A stretch of 64,000 nucleotides of DNA from Apoderus coryli (GCA_911728435.2 OU452201.1:25730001-25794000), one strand, 5' to 3'. Shown: positions 1 through 11,408, counted from the first letter of the stretch. The notes: a model not told the origin generated them from the sequence alone. Translations and numbers: made by a program.

Positions 1-334
1 TCTTAGTTTATTCGGAAACAGATTGAGAAGTTTATGCTCTACAACAACAAACGTTCTATGTCCTATAGTCCTTTGATCTCGAGGAATTCGTACGTCATTA
101 ACAGCTCTTTGTCTTGTCAAATGTCCATGGTCTGGGATATTCATAGTAAGGTTATCTTTATGAATCTGCATTACAGAATTTTTGTAAAATATTTCCCTAA
201 TGTTTAAAAAATCGCAATATTTATATAGTTCAGCTGTAGGAAATCTTGTATCTAAATTAAAAATTAATATCCTTTTTTTTATCAAACCATTGCGTAATTT
301 GCTTAACCCTAGAATACGGGACACTCGTAATTTT
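1..334 (-). pseudogene. Non-LTR retrotransposon reverse transcriptase, C-terminal fragment
   Basis: Read on the minus strand, this stretch is open from about position 334 off the left edge. It has the look of the tail of a non-LTR RT: a KKRILIFNLDTRFPT-like segment, then LYKYCDFLNIREIFYKNS, then a basic stretch ending in LLNLFPNKL. This resembles the C-terminal 'ILKILFN..' region of the RT at 10.7-11.4 kb. It is cut off by the window edge and separated from its upstream RT part (883-990) by a piggyBac remnant. The middle of the RT is missing and the two sides are not in one frame, so the copy was probably already deleted internally. Confidence 0.6.
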
Positions 335-880
335 TACGACACTTGAAATACATTCTGATTTTTCGACTATTTTCGGTTAGTACTTCAACCTGTCCACCTG
401 CATACCTTTACATCTAGTGTTCAGCAAGACAGTGTGATAAGCGGTTGTGTTGAATTTTGTGTTTATAACAATGTTTTGATATTTATTTCGTCAATTTTAC
501 GGAAGTCCCGTCGAAATCTTCGTCAAGATATAGCGTCAATTCTCAAGATATCGGTTGAAGATGCTTCAAAGGACTCTCAAGAAAAGAAAAACTTGGTTTT
601 ACTGCCCCAGCCAAAGACGGTGCAAGACCACCAACTACTTGAATGATTGTAAACAAGCAATTTGCGGAGAGCACCGAGGAATTATTTGTACAGTATGTTC
701 CGCAAATATTGCGCAGAGCTGTTAATCTATTGTTATGACAGTGATATAAGTTTTAAGAGCAATTTTATAGATTTTGAATTAAAGTTTGTTCAACAAAAAA
801 CGCATTTTTTACTGAGTCGTAAATTTTACGATAGTCCCGTATTTACGTTTGGCAAACATAGTCCCGTATTCTAGGATTAA
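303..880. mobile_element. piggyBac-like element, internally deleted, inserted in an RT relic
   Basis: A 570-bp element (307-876) is flanked on both sides by TTAA (303-306 and 877-880), the piggyBac target. The ends are inverted: the left begins CCCTAGAATACGGGAC and the right reads the same in reverse complement except that the terminal base is A-for-G changed. CCCTAGAA is a typical piggyBac tip. A second inverted CGTAAA..TTTACG motif lies just inside. The interior keeps a piece of transposase (next entry). It sits between two halves of a minus-strand RT relic, so it inserted after that retrotransposon. Confidence 0.75.
434..725 (+). pseudogene. piggyBac transposase C-terminal remnant with cysteine-rich domain
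   Basis: Within the TTAA-flanked element, the frame at 603-725 reads a cysteine-rich tail with the spacing C..C.........C....C..H.....C..C (segments RRCKTTNYLNDC, AICGEHRG, ICTVC) and ends in TAA. That is the C-terminal zinc-binding domain usual in piggyBac transposases, which binds the terminal repeats. The basic stretch RKSRRNLRQD at about 490-530 lies in another frame, so at least one frameshift is present. The DDD catalytic core is absent: this is the tail end of an internally deleted gene. Confidence 0.55.
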
Positions 881-882
881 GG

Positions 883-990
883 TCGGTTTTGATCTTATCT
901 TCGACATTCTCCCAGTTTGTTCCTTCAACAAATAAAGCAGTATCATCCGCAAGAATACCTAGGTACCTATATATCTTACTATATTACAGT
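883..990 (-). pseudogene. Reverse transcriptase fragment with LADDT catalytic box
   Basis: The minus strand reads YLGILADDTALFVEG followed by NWENVEDKIKTDL. The ADD-T box is the catalytic motif C of non-LTR reverse transcriptases, followed by the usual amphipathic helix. The reading stops at the TTAA target of the piggyBac element and was presumably once joined to the fragment at 1-334. Upstream (positions above 990) the frame is lost and a tRNA-like sequence follows. Confidence 0.6.
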
Positions 991-1005
991 AAATTAATTT
1001 GTATA

Positions 1006-1075
1006 AGGGTCGGTGTCGTTATTGGTAGGGCGCGCGCTTTGCATGGAAGGTCTTGTGTTCAAATCCCAGATTTTG
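1006..1075 (+). repeat. tRNA-Ala(TGC)-like relic or SINE head
   Basis: The sequence GGTAGGGCGCGCGCTTTGCA followed by GTGTTCAAATCCCA matches the A-box side, the TGC anticodon arm and the B box (GTTCRAATCC) of an insect alanine tRNA. The acceptor stem does not close, several arm bases differ, and a T-rich stretch follows directly. I read it as a tRNA-derived SINE head or tRNA pseudogene, not a working tRNA. No second copy was noticed in the window. Confidence 0.45.
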
Positions 1076-1089
1076 ATTTTTTTATTTAA

Positions 1090-2330
1090 AATTTTTGAAT
1101 AAAGCAGTTACTTTGTTAGGTTAGATTATTGCAAATAATAAAGATAATACAATTATAATGATGTATAAATCAAAGACGTCTACTCCACAAAAAACTTTTA
1201 GACAGATGTTCAAATCAGCCAAACATATTTCGGAACTTTACTGTTCTATTTTTAGTGGCATTACTAGGTTTTACAATGAATTCTTACCTAATATCTAAGT
1301 TCTAATATGGATTCAAAAAATGTATACATACATTTTGTGAAAAACTTTTATTTAACAGTAAAAAACAAGAAACATGAGGTGAGTCGGTAAAATTTTTAGA
1401 AAACTTAAAAATTCATTATACTAACTAGTGTAAACAGCAAATAACTATAATACAACATTTAATGTGGAATGTTTCTTTTTGTAAATTGAAATAAAGAAGA
1501 ATTTGGAAATACACTTCAGTATGTAGTTTTGACAAGTACATTTGAATTAACATAATGTATAAAATTTAACAAAAACATTGGTCGTTTGAAAGCTGAGCTT
1601 CGTGTGTGACACATGCACTGAAAAAAATAGTGTACGTAAAACCAATGAATGGTTGTCATCAATATTTTGAACATTAATATTATGAATTGGTCACTGTTAC
1701 AATGAATTTTGATCATAAATTAATAATTTCATACATAGAAACAATGTACGATGAAACATTAATCAATAAATGCTAGACATCGAAAATTTATGTTTTTTTT
1801 CATCAATATAATGTCACTATTTATTGCTTCAATGTTTTAAATTTATTAATTTATGCTCTTCGCCTTTAACACAATAATTTGTAAATCATACACCTATGAA
1901 CAGCGAACATAAAAACTAATAAACGATCATCGTTGATTCAATGGATGCTAAGCATTAATTTTGCGAACCTAACCGTTAAATTCTGAATAACGCGCGCAAA
2001 TCAATGCAGTCTATGGTCCGACTGAATACTCAAAACATTGACATTAAGACATTCTCATAGACTTTTTGTTTACGCGTCCTTTTTGGTTTGTTTAGTTAAA
2101 TGTATACAGTTGAAAAGTGAAGTGTGTTCCTAAATCTATTTTTAAAATGTGTTCCCAAATAATACAAAAAATGTAGAAATATAAGGTAAGTAGTAATCCT
2201 TTTATATAAGTAACATTTAGTAAAGTACAAAACTAAAGTCAGTTTAAAACGAAAAAAAAAATCGTATTCCTTTGTAATGTTGAAAACCCGCCGATACGAG
2301 GGGAGAAATTTTATGGGCTCTTCATGGATA
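1090..2330. other. AT-rich non-coding stretch
   Basis: I see no supported gene, TIR pair or retrotransposon tail here. Short ORFs are AT-driven and lack recognisable motifs. Confidence 0.5.
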
Positions 2331-2334
2331 TTTA

Positions 2335-2517
2335 GTGCTATCCGCTAAGCTATGTTCCAAAGGTGCCAGTGGAAAGATAAGCCATTTAAAGTACACAATA
2401 AAAGACTCTCAAGAATCTTTTTTATTTTGTGCTAAAACAGTTCAAGAAATAGAAGAACATATAATAAACCTTAAAGGAAGAAAATTTGCAATTCAACCGT
2501 ACTTATTGGTTCTATAA
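2335..2517 (+). CDS. Small ORF with a DSQESFLF..IQPYLLV pattern, unknown function
   Basis: A 60-codon reading frame contains SKGASGKISHLKYTIKDSQE, then SFLFCAKTVQEIEEHI, and ends IQPYLLVL before TAA. The combination of a DS(Q)-SF motif, a helical segment and a terminal QP-hydrophobic motif reminds me of a short conserved module common in insect repeat-associated proteins; this is memory, not a search. The first codon is not a convincing ATG, so this is probably an exon or the tail of a longer, decayed gene. GC-richer sequence precedes it (2290-2340). Confidence 0.25.
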   Translation: MLSAKLCSKGASGKISHLKYTIKDSQESFLFCAKTVQEIEEHIINLKGRKFAIQPYLLVL

Positions 2518-2566
2518 GTCTATTCTAAAGGCGCACACTGTTTACTTAAAAACCTGTTACTTTGAT

Positions 2567-3606
2567 TAATAATAATAATATAATAAATTACTTTATTGAG
2601 AACTTAGAAAAGTTACACAAAAGGTGAAGTCGATGCACAGCCTCCTAGCTTAACATATTAGCAATACTAAAGATAACTGCATAATAATAACAATAACAAA
2701 AACTCTGATACATAAAAAAAGGCAATGATCCTGGATGCCCTGCGGCACTACGCAATGTCCTGGGCCCAGACACTGGCGTTCCTAAAATGACAACCTGACT
2801 TGTATCATTCACATATGTTCCGAGTAGAGACACAGCAGACTCCCCAAAGCCCACGTAACCCACAATGGCCAGCAACAAACGATGACCAATGCGGTCAAAT
2901 GCCCCTTGCGTAGTCTAACAGCAGCAATGCCGTCAATCGACCCTCATCTACCGCCCCCAATGCATCATCCAGTATTTTAAGTCATGTCGTGGAGCAACTG
3001 TGACCCTGACGGAACCCAGACTGGACCTCCGACAACAACCCATGCCCATCAAGATATGTTTTCATTTGATTGCAGATCACTCTCTCAATAACCTTGGAGA
3101 TCGCTGGGAGTATATTAATCGGTCTATAAGATCCTTAAATGTTGATGGGGTTTTAGTTTTGGGATTGGAATGACATTGCCTTCTTTCCAACATGTTGGAA
3201 AGTTCCTCGTTTCTATATAGTAATTAACTAGATGCTGTATAAAGGGCATTATAAACGGACAACTACTACTACTAGCATATCAATACTGATCATGTCACTG
3301 CCTACAGCATTTGACTTAATCCCAAGCAAGGCATCAAGTATCTTCCCATGATCCACCATTGTAAATTCAAAGTTAATATTAGGCCTAATTTTATTACCTA
3401 CGTAAAAATTGATCGTTCCTGGGTCCGGATTGTTGGTAGAAGTGGCCACAAAAAAATCATTAATATTATCAACATCATGAATAAAAGACGGTATTGTGAT
3501 ATTTTCCCTTGCATAAATGTTTAGATCTCGTAATAATTTCCAATTGTGTTTAGAAGAATTTCCGCGAACTTTAGTTTCCAAATATAGTTTTTTCTCCCTT
3601 TTCACC
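2567..3606 (-). pseudogene. Non-LTR retrotransposon (CR1/Jockey-type) RT remnant with (TTA)n tail
   Basis: From 3605 downwards the minus strand reads the linker between endonuclease and RT (ORF 3249-3605), then RT motifs YRPINILPAISKVIE, SGFRQGHSCSTT and DYA-GAFDRIGH. It contains a premature stop after SCSTT, a frameshift at the GAFD box, and a large deletion after the LGTYVNDT region, because the YADD box is missing. It ends with an AATAAA-like signal and a (TTA)n tail at 2567-2590, typical of target-primed insertion. It is dead but well preserved in its RT palm. The 13.7-15.0 kb element has the same kind of tail. Confidence 0.75.
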
Positions 3607-3889
3607 TCAGACGACAGACGAATCTGACATGTTTAGCATTTAATATTAACTAAATTATAAATAAAGCCTTTAGATTTCGAGTGTCGTACAAATATGATTT
3701 AATTTATTTACAAAGCAGGTGCATCAAATCAATGGACGTACAGCAAGATAATTTGGGTCTTATTTGGGCTTTTAAGTTCTCTAACCATTGGTACTAGTAT
3801 ATTTGAACCATACTGCACTTTGCAGTACACATAATACATATGTACCTATATGCTCGCGATTATTGATTGAATACAGAACAATAATCTCA

Positions 3890-4350
3890 ATCTTTCGTAA
3901 TAATAATTTCCGGCGAACACAATTAACACAATTACGTAAAACAATTATTATAACCCAATGTAATAATCAGCTAACATTGGTTTAACGTACAAAAGTCATA
4001 GATTCATGTTTATCGTTCGTAACATTAATAACCTTCAGACATCGGTTTAATGTACAAAAGTCATAGATTAATGTTCATCGTGCGTAACATTAATAACCAG
4101 CTAACATCGGTTTTACGTATTGGAGACATAAACTAATCTTCATCGTTCGTAACATTAACAACCTGGTAACATCGTTTTAACGTACAGGAGTTATAAATTA
4201 ATGTCCATCATTCGTAAGATCAATAACCGGCGAGCATAAATTTATGTTCTTCATTTATTAATTCAACGTACAGAATTCGCTACCGAATTTATGTACGAAC
4301 GTTCATTGTATTAATGTCACCCATCATCGGCTCAAATTTAATGTTAACGT
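3890..4350. repeat. Minisatellite, 65-bp unit with internal dyad
   Basis: The phrase AACATTAATAACC recurs at 4021 and 4086 and, with substitutions, at 4151 and 4216, giving an exact 65-bp period. More degenerate units extend to about 3890 and 4350. Each unit carries an ATTAATGTT..AACATTAAT inverted pair around a CATCGTTCGT spacer, so single-stranded units could form small hairpins. No ORF is shared across units. Confidence 0.8.
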
Positions 4351-5029
4351 TCATTGATTTGAAGCACTTTTTTATTAATATCACGTACCTTCTCGGTTCA
4401 GTGTGGCATGAAGCTAAACCATCAAACGATCAATGCAGGATTTGGTTGAAATTCGTTGAACCGTTTTCTTGAACAGTCACTAAGGACTAACATAGCGATA
4501 GACAATCATTAATTTAAAATGTTTATTCTTGTTTTAAATGATCCGGTGCAGGTACCTAATTCCGATAAACTAATAGCTTCTCCAGATTTTGGTACAAATA
4601 ACTAAACCTATAATTTAATTAAAACGCATTGTATTTATTAATTTATTTACAGTGGCAAATTAACATAATTTCATAATTGGTCGTGACACCATCCTTTTTT
4701 TTCCACTATACATAATATTTAATAACGCAGTGGCTCTCGCATCTATGTAAGAGTACACTTTAACGAGCTAAAATTCTCCCCTCTATGTCATTGCAAAATG
4801 CCAGCCCTAGGGAAATTATATAGGAAGTAATAGTATTCCTTTTAAATACTTCTTATCACATATTATATAGGAATTTTTGTCTGTTCTAGATTCAATTCTG
4901 TCAGATACGGAAGTTAGTACGTGGGGCAGATATCCAATAAAAATTCCACATAAAATAAATGTGAAATGTCGTAAAATAAGCACAATCTGACATATACAGA
5001 GTAGCTGACATGTATGGGAACGGTCGATC
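4351..5029. other. Non-coding stretch
   Basis: AT-rich sequence with scattered degenerate minisatellite words at its left edge. No gene or element ends were recognised. Confidence 0.5.
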
Positions 5030-5265
5030 GATTATTGGGTATAATATACGAGGTGCCGGAAAGGGCTTTTAAAATGCCTATTAGTTAGTAATAATTTTGA
5101 GTATACCGGCTCGCTGATAAAGTCGTGGCACATCAAAGTTGCTTCATTTTTTTTAAAGAAACCCCTGTATAGTATTGGATATTCCAATCCCTCCTTCAAC
5201 TTTAAGCAGAAACTATAATACACGTAATATACCTAAATTCAACCGTTCCCGACTTATCCAGTTTC
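5030..5265 (-). repeat. Dispersed repeat family A, copy 1
   Basis: The reverse complement of this segment aligns by eye with 11740-12010. Shared blocks include CTGGATAAGTC-GGAACGG, TTGAATTTAGGTA, an ATACAGGG-GTT-C word followed by an A-run, and GGTACCTCGTA-ATATTA-CC-AATAATCGA. No continuous ORF is conserved between the copies, so it behaves as a non-coding repeat, possibly part of a DNA transposon with a TACAGGG tip. Confidence 0.65.
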
Positions 5266-5344
5266 TAAAATATTACTTAAATAATTTCTAGGTAGCATTG
5301 TGAAAAATATTATGAATTTCATGCGTGATCCGAGCTTGCAACTC

Positions 5345-6308
5345 GCGACGTATTGGGGTGTATTTTTGTAAGTTTTGATTTTGAGCATATTAATCAATTG
5401 CGCAGACTTAGATACCCTAATGTAATCGAGCGGGTGCAAATTCAGTTTTTTAAGCGATTGCTACTACTGCCTAAAACAACCCCAAACTACTTAATTCGAA
5501 TTGAGACAGGCACTGTAAAGCTTTCAGTTTTGCTATTCCAGCTAACACTGAATTGGTTGCAGAAGCTAATGCTGATGGACTCCTCCAGACTTCCTAAAAA
5601 ATGTTTTTTTGCGACAAATAAGCTTACTCGGCACGGATGTTGATGCCAGATATAACTGGGCAGCACACGTGAAATGCATGTATAACTATATTGACCGTGG
5701 TGACCAGTTTAAACGTATGACAGTCGCACAACTGAAAAGTGAAAAGCAGCTCTATTCGGATGAATTTAGCGACAGGTGTTCTGGTGGGGATTTCCATTTG
5801 GCCACGCTTTCGAGTTACCCACTATATACTGCGCCTAATATTCCCAGCTCCGCCTGTCAGAGATACCTTCAGCTAGACATGCATATAAATTTTATTAGGA
5901 TCATAGCACAACTCCGTTTGGCGAGCAAAGTATTCCTCAGTTTGTCTGTCCGTGGTCTAACTTATCAGATCCAGTGTGAGAAGATTTGTAGTGTATGTAA
6001 TCTAAAAGTCAATCAATCTATCCAGCATGTTTTGTTCGAATGTTTTCATTGATTGTTCAGTTCAGGGTCGGGATGGAGCTGTGAACAGAAAAAATATGGA
6101 GTATCGGCCGTTGAGCGGCAGCGGACATGTTTTACTAAAAAACTTTTGCTCCTTGCTCAGGGTTTTGAGTATTATATATTTAAATCGTATAGCATAATAT
6201 TATTTTTCTTATATTTATTTCTGGCTTTATATGTATTATAAACAAGTTTATATTTTGTGGATTTTTTTTTTGAATAGAAATAAATATATTATTATTATTA
6301 TTATTCCC
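5345..6308 (+). pseudogene. Non-LTR retrotransposon C-terminal region with CCHC motif and (ATT)n tail
   Basis: Two plus-strand frames belong together: 5353-5605 (RVQIQFFKRLLLLPKTTPNY, IRIETG, LTLNW) and 5609-6052 (ISLLGTDVDARYNW through CSVCNLKVNQSIQHVLFEC). They join at an eight-T run near 5605, so one base was gained or lost there. The C-x2-C..H-x4-C ending is the zinc-knuckle tail found after the RT/RNase H region of I/R1/Jockey-type elements. After a short 3' UTR with AATAAA, the element ends in (ATT)n at about 6288-6305. The 5' half is absent, as expected for a truncated insertion. Confidence 0.65.
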
Positions 6309-6796
6309 TTGTCATGTATCAATGAGAGTTTCGAGTATTTCCTTAGATCGTATCTCGACTTCAAGACTGGACTGTCTAAAAATAATACTAAGTCAATTAA
6401 GACGATATGTTATCACATTGAAAATGTATTGAAGTTACGCTCCTTCTTTATTAATGAATAGTGGTTAATTATTATGATATTAAGTATCTTGGATAGGGCC
6501 TAGTAGTATACATTTTTTTTGTTTTTTTTAATTGTTATTTTCTTTCTCGTATTTTATATAAAACAATTCACTATTAATTTTTAGGGTAATGATACGGTAT
6601 GTAATAGTATAATATATGAATCGCATAACAGCTATTTTATATGCATTGGTTAGTGTTTGGTGGTTATGGTTATAGTTGTTAGTGATTATATTTATAATAG
6701 ATATTTTTGTTTTTGTTCTTCTAAATTTTACATTGTACACAAACATTTTGCTGTAAATTTCATAAGCAAATAAATTGAATTGAATTGAAATTAAAT
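6309..6796 (+). mobile_element. Probable second retrotransposon 3' end with (TTGAA)n tail
   Basis: Directly after the previous tail, an open frame runs to a stop near 6460 (segments ESFEYFLRSYLDFKTGLSK and NVLKLRSFFINE), followed by about 300 bp of AT-rich 3' UTR-like sequence. This ends in AAATAAATTGAATTGAATTG at about 6768-6790. The pentamer tail and truncated ORF suggest another 5'-truncated non-LTR copy, but no RT motif is visible, so the assignment is weak. Confidence 0.35.
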
Positions 6797-6809
6797 AGGT
6801 AACAACTGA

Positions 6810-7640
6810 AAATGTCAGCTGGTCATTCAATGGTTTCTCTCCGCCATATCCATCTGCCCGGAAACGTTTGATTTAGAAATTCCCGAACTTCAATTATAAA
6901 CTGCCGAGGTGTCCCATCCTGCTGAAACATAGGTGTTCTGCTATTAAATTCTAATCGTTATTGCTCGGAAATAATCGAATTGCTGCAAAAGTGTCAACTA
7001 TCGAGCAGAGTTCAAATTGCCATTGATAAAATCCTATGATATGTCCAATAATACCACTCAAATAGTGACTTGTTGCGGCCCGAGTGGATTCTCATCTGAC
7101 CGGTACCTACAGTTGTGCCGGTTCACTTGTCCCATTCAAATAAAAACTTGATTCGTCAGAAAACAAAATAATATCTATAATAACTTAATAGAACTCGATC
7201 CTGCAATCAAAATCGTCTTCACTTAATTCTTGTTCTAGATGGATTTTAAAGGGACGAAATTTTTCCCGCTTGACAATCTTTTGAATTGAATGCCAATGGT
7301 TGTGTCGAAGTTTGCAGATTCTCCACCAAATCCAATATTACATCCAAATAATTCTCTTCGTTTGTCACTGTTCCGACTTTAGGTCTATCATTGACATTGC
7401 CAGTCTCACGAGAGCGACTGAAATGTTCTTGAAACTGTAGACTTGGAAATTAAATTCCGGTCGGGAAGAAGTTCGTTAAAAAAATTCACTACTTCCGTAA
7501 AACTTCGCGTTCTATCATCTAACCCTATCATCATAGAAATTTCGATGCGTTTCGTTTCATTTAAAGATGCCATTCTGCGCGATAATTGTGACAATTGTAA
7601 ATATACTTCGAGAAGTAAACAGCGTGCTGTTTGCGCTCTG
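6810..7640 (-). pseudogene. IS630/Tc1-mariner transposase, heavily decayed
   Basis: Minus-strand frames in order: an N-terminal helix-turn-helix segment (ASLNETKRIEISMMIGLDDR, ISKSTVSRTFQ), RETGNVNDRPKVGT, then KFRPFKIHLEQELSEDDFDC, FSDESSFYLNG, and finally a FQQDG-like box with FPGRWIWRR. These match in order the transposase at 36.9-38.0 kb. Several frameshifts and stops separate the blocks and the WPARSPD end is missing at about 6810. The left end abuts the (TTGAA)n tail; the right end abuts the large retrotransposon. Confidence 0.65.
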
Positions 7641-7821
7641 GTATTTTTGTGTTTTCTATAAGTATATAGTGTGATTTAAATACGGGATTTGATGTCATAG
7701 AATACAGTTGGGCAACTATTGTCTGTTGATGACATTTTAGAGACTGATTTGCGTAAAATACTAGTTATTTGATCATAAAGTGTTAAAGCGACATAACGAT
7801 TACAGTACAGTGTTGCCAATA

Positions 7822-8598
7822 ATGCCGAGAGAAAGTGAAAAGTGTAACATATGCAACAAAATTGTTGGAGACAATCAGCAAGGCTTGCTATGTGAATCGT
7901 GCAAAATTTGGAGACATAGAGAATGTATCTCTATGTCTCAGAGAGCGTACTTTTAATGGACCAAGTCAAAAGAGGCATGGTACTGCAGCGATTGTAAGAA
8001 AAAAGATGAACAAGGTGGAACAACCAAGGATGTTTCATTGGCAGATATCATGGCGAAGCTCAATAACATGGAAAGGAAATATGATAAAGTGTTCGAAAAA
8101 CTAAAAGAACAAGAGGAAATAAATGAGAAATTACGAAGTGAATTAAAAGAAATTAAACGGGGTCTAAACAAAAGGGAACAAACAGATTTATTGAAGAACG
8201 TTGTTATACAAGGTGGTCCCCAACAGCAAAACGAAAATTTAAAAGCGGTTGTAAAAAGGATTGGGGAACACCTGGAAACTCCTATCAGTGGAAACTTTAC
8301 AGCATTTCGCTTAGGAAAAGGTAAAAATACTTGTCCACCTATAAAAGTCATGTTCGAAGAACTAAAGGACAAAGATATGTTTGTGAAGGCTAAGAAAAAG
8401 TTTAATTTAGAAAGTGAATCTATTGGATTTACTCAAAACAATAAAATATTTATCAACCATGACTTAACAACAACTAATTTAAAACTCATGACATCAGCAC
8501 GTATATTTAATGATGGAAATATCCTTTTGCGTAAAGAAGAAAACTCAAAGATCATTGCAATTGAAGACGAGGAGCAGTTGCATGATTTGCAGGAGTAA
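7822..8598 (+). pseudogene. Retrotransposon ORF1: PHD-finger plus coiled coil, one internal stop
   Basis: ATG at 7822 opens a 258-codon frame interrupted once by TAA at 7954-7956. The N-terminus has a full PHD-type ligand set: C8-x2-C11, C24-x2-C27, H32-x2-C35 and, beyond the stop, WYC55-x2-C58. A charged coiled coil follows (about residues 75-115, KLKEQEEINEKLRSELKEIK), then a globular region with VVIQGG and FRLGKGK. ORF1 proteins of this kind bind element RNA. The frame resumes cleanly after the TAA, so a single substitution explains the break. ORF2 begins about 30 bp downstream. Confidence 0.75.
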
Positions 8599-8628
8599 CT
8601 AGCAGCAAATAATGTAAATAAGATAAAT

Positions 8629-11408
8629 GTGATATACATGAACGTCCAAAGCCTTAGCAATAAGATAGATCAAATACAATGTTTCCTGAACAACGGCAAG
8701 TGTGATGTCCTGGCGTTGACAGAAACCTGGCTTAATAATAATGAAACTCTACTTTACGACGTCCCAGGGTTCAATGCTGTCCATTGTTGTAGAGAGGGCA
8801 GGGGAGGAGGAGTGTCTTTCTATGTGAGGGGGTCGTTGAAGTATAGAATATTGGCAAGTTCCAAAACTAATCAGGTAATGGACTGGTTATGCATTAGTTT
8901 AAATGATAGTGATCTTAAATTGACAGTATTATATAAGCCTCCGTCATATAGTAATATTGACTTCTTGTCAGATCTTGAAACTATTCTCATAAAATATCAG
9001 AAAAAACATATCTTAGTGGGCGATGTAAATATTAATTTATTAGAGAATTCTAATCTTGTCAGGGAATATAAGAATATGTTATTGTTGAATAATTTTAAGA
9101 TAAATTGTAATATTTCCTTAGCAAATGCAACTCGGGTAACGGCTAACTCAGCAAGTTTGATTGATCATGTCATATCTAGTTATCATACTAATTTAGTTAA
9201 TAATGTTAAAGTAGAATATAACTCGCTCTCGGATCATAATCGTGTTACATTTCAGATATGTGATACTATAAAAATATATAAACCATTAATTAATAAAACT
9301 ATTAATTTTATTGATTATAGAAAATTTGTGTCTTTGTTTAGATCAAGAAAGAATTGTGTGGATGTTTCATCATTTAAGGACTTGATTGAATTAATCAACC
9401 AATGTAAAAATAATGCTAAATACTCTAAAATTATAAGAATAAGAGAAAATAATAATTGGGTTAACCACGAAACTCATGCAACAGCGCGATAAAATTTATA
9501 AAAGGAAATTAAAAGAGCCTAGAAATGAACAACTGATTTCAGAATTTAAAAGATTAAATAATCAAATAAACAATAAGATAAAAATAGCAAAAAATCAGTA
9601 TTTTAGTACAGAGTGGAATAAGGCAGGTAGCAATATAAAAAAGCAGTGGCAATTTATAAATAAATTTTTTGATAAGCAATCTGGGAACAATAATATTGAA
9701 TATTTATTAATAGAGGGTGAACGCACGGAAAATGGTAAAAACATTGTACATGAATTAAATAATCATTTTGCTAGGGTAGGGGAGAAAGTGGTCGGTGACT
9801 TGAATAATGAAATATCTAATATGAATAATGGAGATAATGAGCTTATACTTAATGAGGTGACGAGTGAAAAAAGTATGGGTCAGGTAGATCGTACTGATAT
9901 GAATGAGGTCGGTGAAATCATACTGGATATTCGAAAAAATTCTGCCCCAGGTTTTGACGGGGTAACCACTATTGATTTGCATAATTTAAAAGATGATATT
10001 CTGGAGATTCTTACAAAATTAATAAATAATGTTTTTTTGACGGGTGTATTTCCGCCCGAATTAAAAATAAGTAAAATTAGTCCTATATATAAAAGTGGTG
10101 AAAAAAGTCAAATGCATAACTATAGGCCAATTTCAGTTCTAAGCATATTTTCCAAAATTATTGAAAAACTCATTAAAAAGAGGATGGTTGATTTCATTAG
10201 ATCTAACTTGATGGTGGATCCATTCCAGTATGGTTTTGTTGAAAAGAGTAGCACATTGTCTGCTACGTTTGACTTTGTAAATTATATATCAAAATATTTA
10301 GATGAAAAAAACATTGTTGTTGCAGTATTTATAGACCTTAAAAAAGCTTTTGATGTTGTATCCCTCGATAAACTCTTAAATAAATTAAACAATTTGGGGT
10401 TTCATGGTAGCTTTCTGAATGTAATTAAGACTTTTTTAGTAAATAGGAAACAGTTTGTTGTGTGTAACGGATATTCTAGTGATACTTTGGTTAATAGTTA
10501 TGGTGTGCCTCAGGGGTCTGTGCTGGGGCCACTTTTATATTCTATATATGTATTAAACCTGAAAATCTCAAATATAGGCAACTTATTTTACATTTGCAGA
10601 CGACACGGTTTTAGTTTATTATGGTCCAAATGAAAATCATTTAGTAGGAGAGATTAACACAGATCTGAATAGATATGTTAGGTGGCTTTATGGTAATAAA
10701 TTAAAAATTATTCCTGATAAAACTAAATACATGATTTTTAGGCCAAAAAATAAATTTGTCAGTTCTATGAAATTGCAAATTAATAATATAGTACTGGAAA
10801 AAGTGTCATGTGTAAAGTATTTGGGGTTATTTATAGATGAATTACTGAATTGGAAAAAACATATAGAAAATATAACTTTAAAACTAACGTCAATTATACC
10901 ATACATCTTCAAATGCCGAAATTATCTTTCTAATAAAACTAAATTAACTGTCTATAATAGTTTTTTCCTATCCCATATAAGGTATTTGATACCTATTTGG
11001 GGAAATTGTTGCCCTAGAACACTCAACGAAGTACAAATGAAACAAAACAAAATATTGAAAATTTTATTTAATTATGATTTTCTATATAATACAGAATTAG
11101 CATATAGGGAACTTGGGGTGTATAAAATACAGAATATCTTAAAATTTGAACAAAGTAAACTAATTTATAAAATATTAAACAATCTACAAAAATGTAATTT
11201 GGACATCACACATGTTGGGGAAATACATAATTATAGTACAAGGTTGGAGGGTCATGTATATATTTCAAATGCTAGAATAAATATAGGTCTAAATTGTCCT
11301 CTCAACTCGGCATCTAGGACGTACAATGGTCTACCAAATGAGATTAAGAAGTCAAATAATTTAAAGGTATTTAAGAAATTACTGAGTGGGTTTCTGGCAG
11401 ATAATTGA
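8629..11408 (+). pseudogene. Retrotransposon ORF2: endonuclease-reverse transcriptase, two +1 frameshifts
   Basis: The frame begins with an EEP/APE endonuclease (first ATG 8638): MNVQSLSNKID, LTETWL, GGGVSFYV, GDVNINLL and LSDHNRV supply the Asn, Glu, Asp and His catalytic positions. An extra A near 9470 shifts into the RT frame 9476-10633, with PISVLSIFSKIIEKLI, IDLKKAFDVV and GVPQGSVLGPLL. An extra T in a TTTT run at 10586-10589 shifts again to FTFADDTVLV and the C-terminal domain, ending at 11408. Removing the two single bases by eye gives one continuous frame of about 920 codons with no RNase H. The product would nick target DNA and prime reverse transcription. Confidence 0.8.

Noticed and set aside
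1006..1075. Functional tRNA-Ala gene
   Set aside because: Acceptor stem does not pair and arm residues are substituted; only a relic is supported.
3890..4350. Origin or regulatory iteron array
   Set aside because: The 65-bp units are eukaryotic minisatellite-like, without conserved short iterons or an adjacent gene.
7953..8372. 139-codon minus-strand frame
   Set aside because: Antisense of the retrotransposon ORF1 coiled-coil region.
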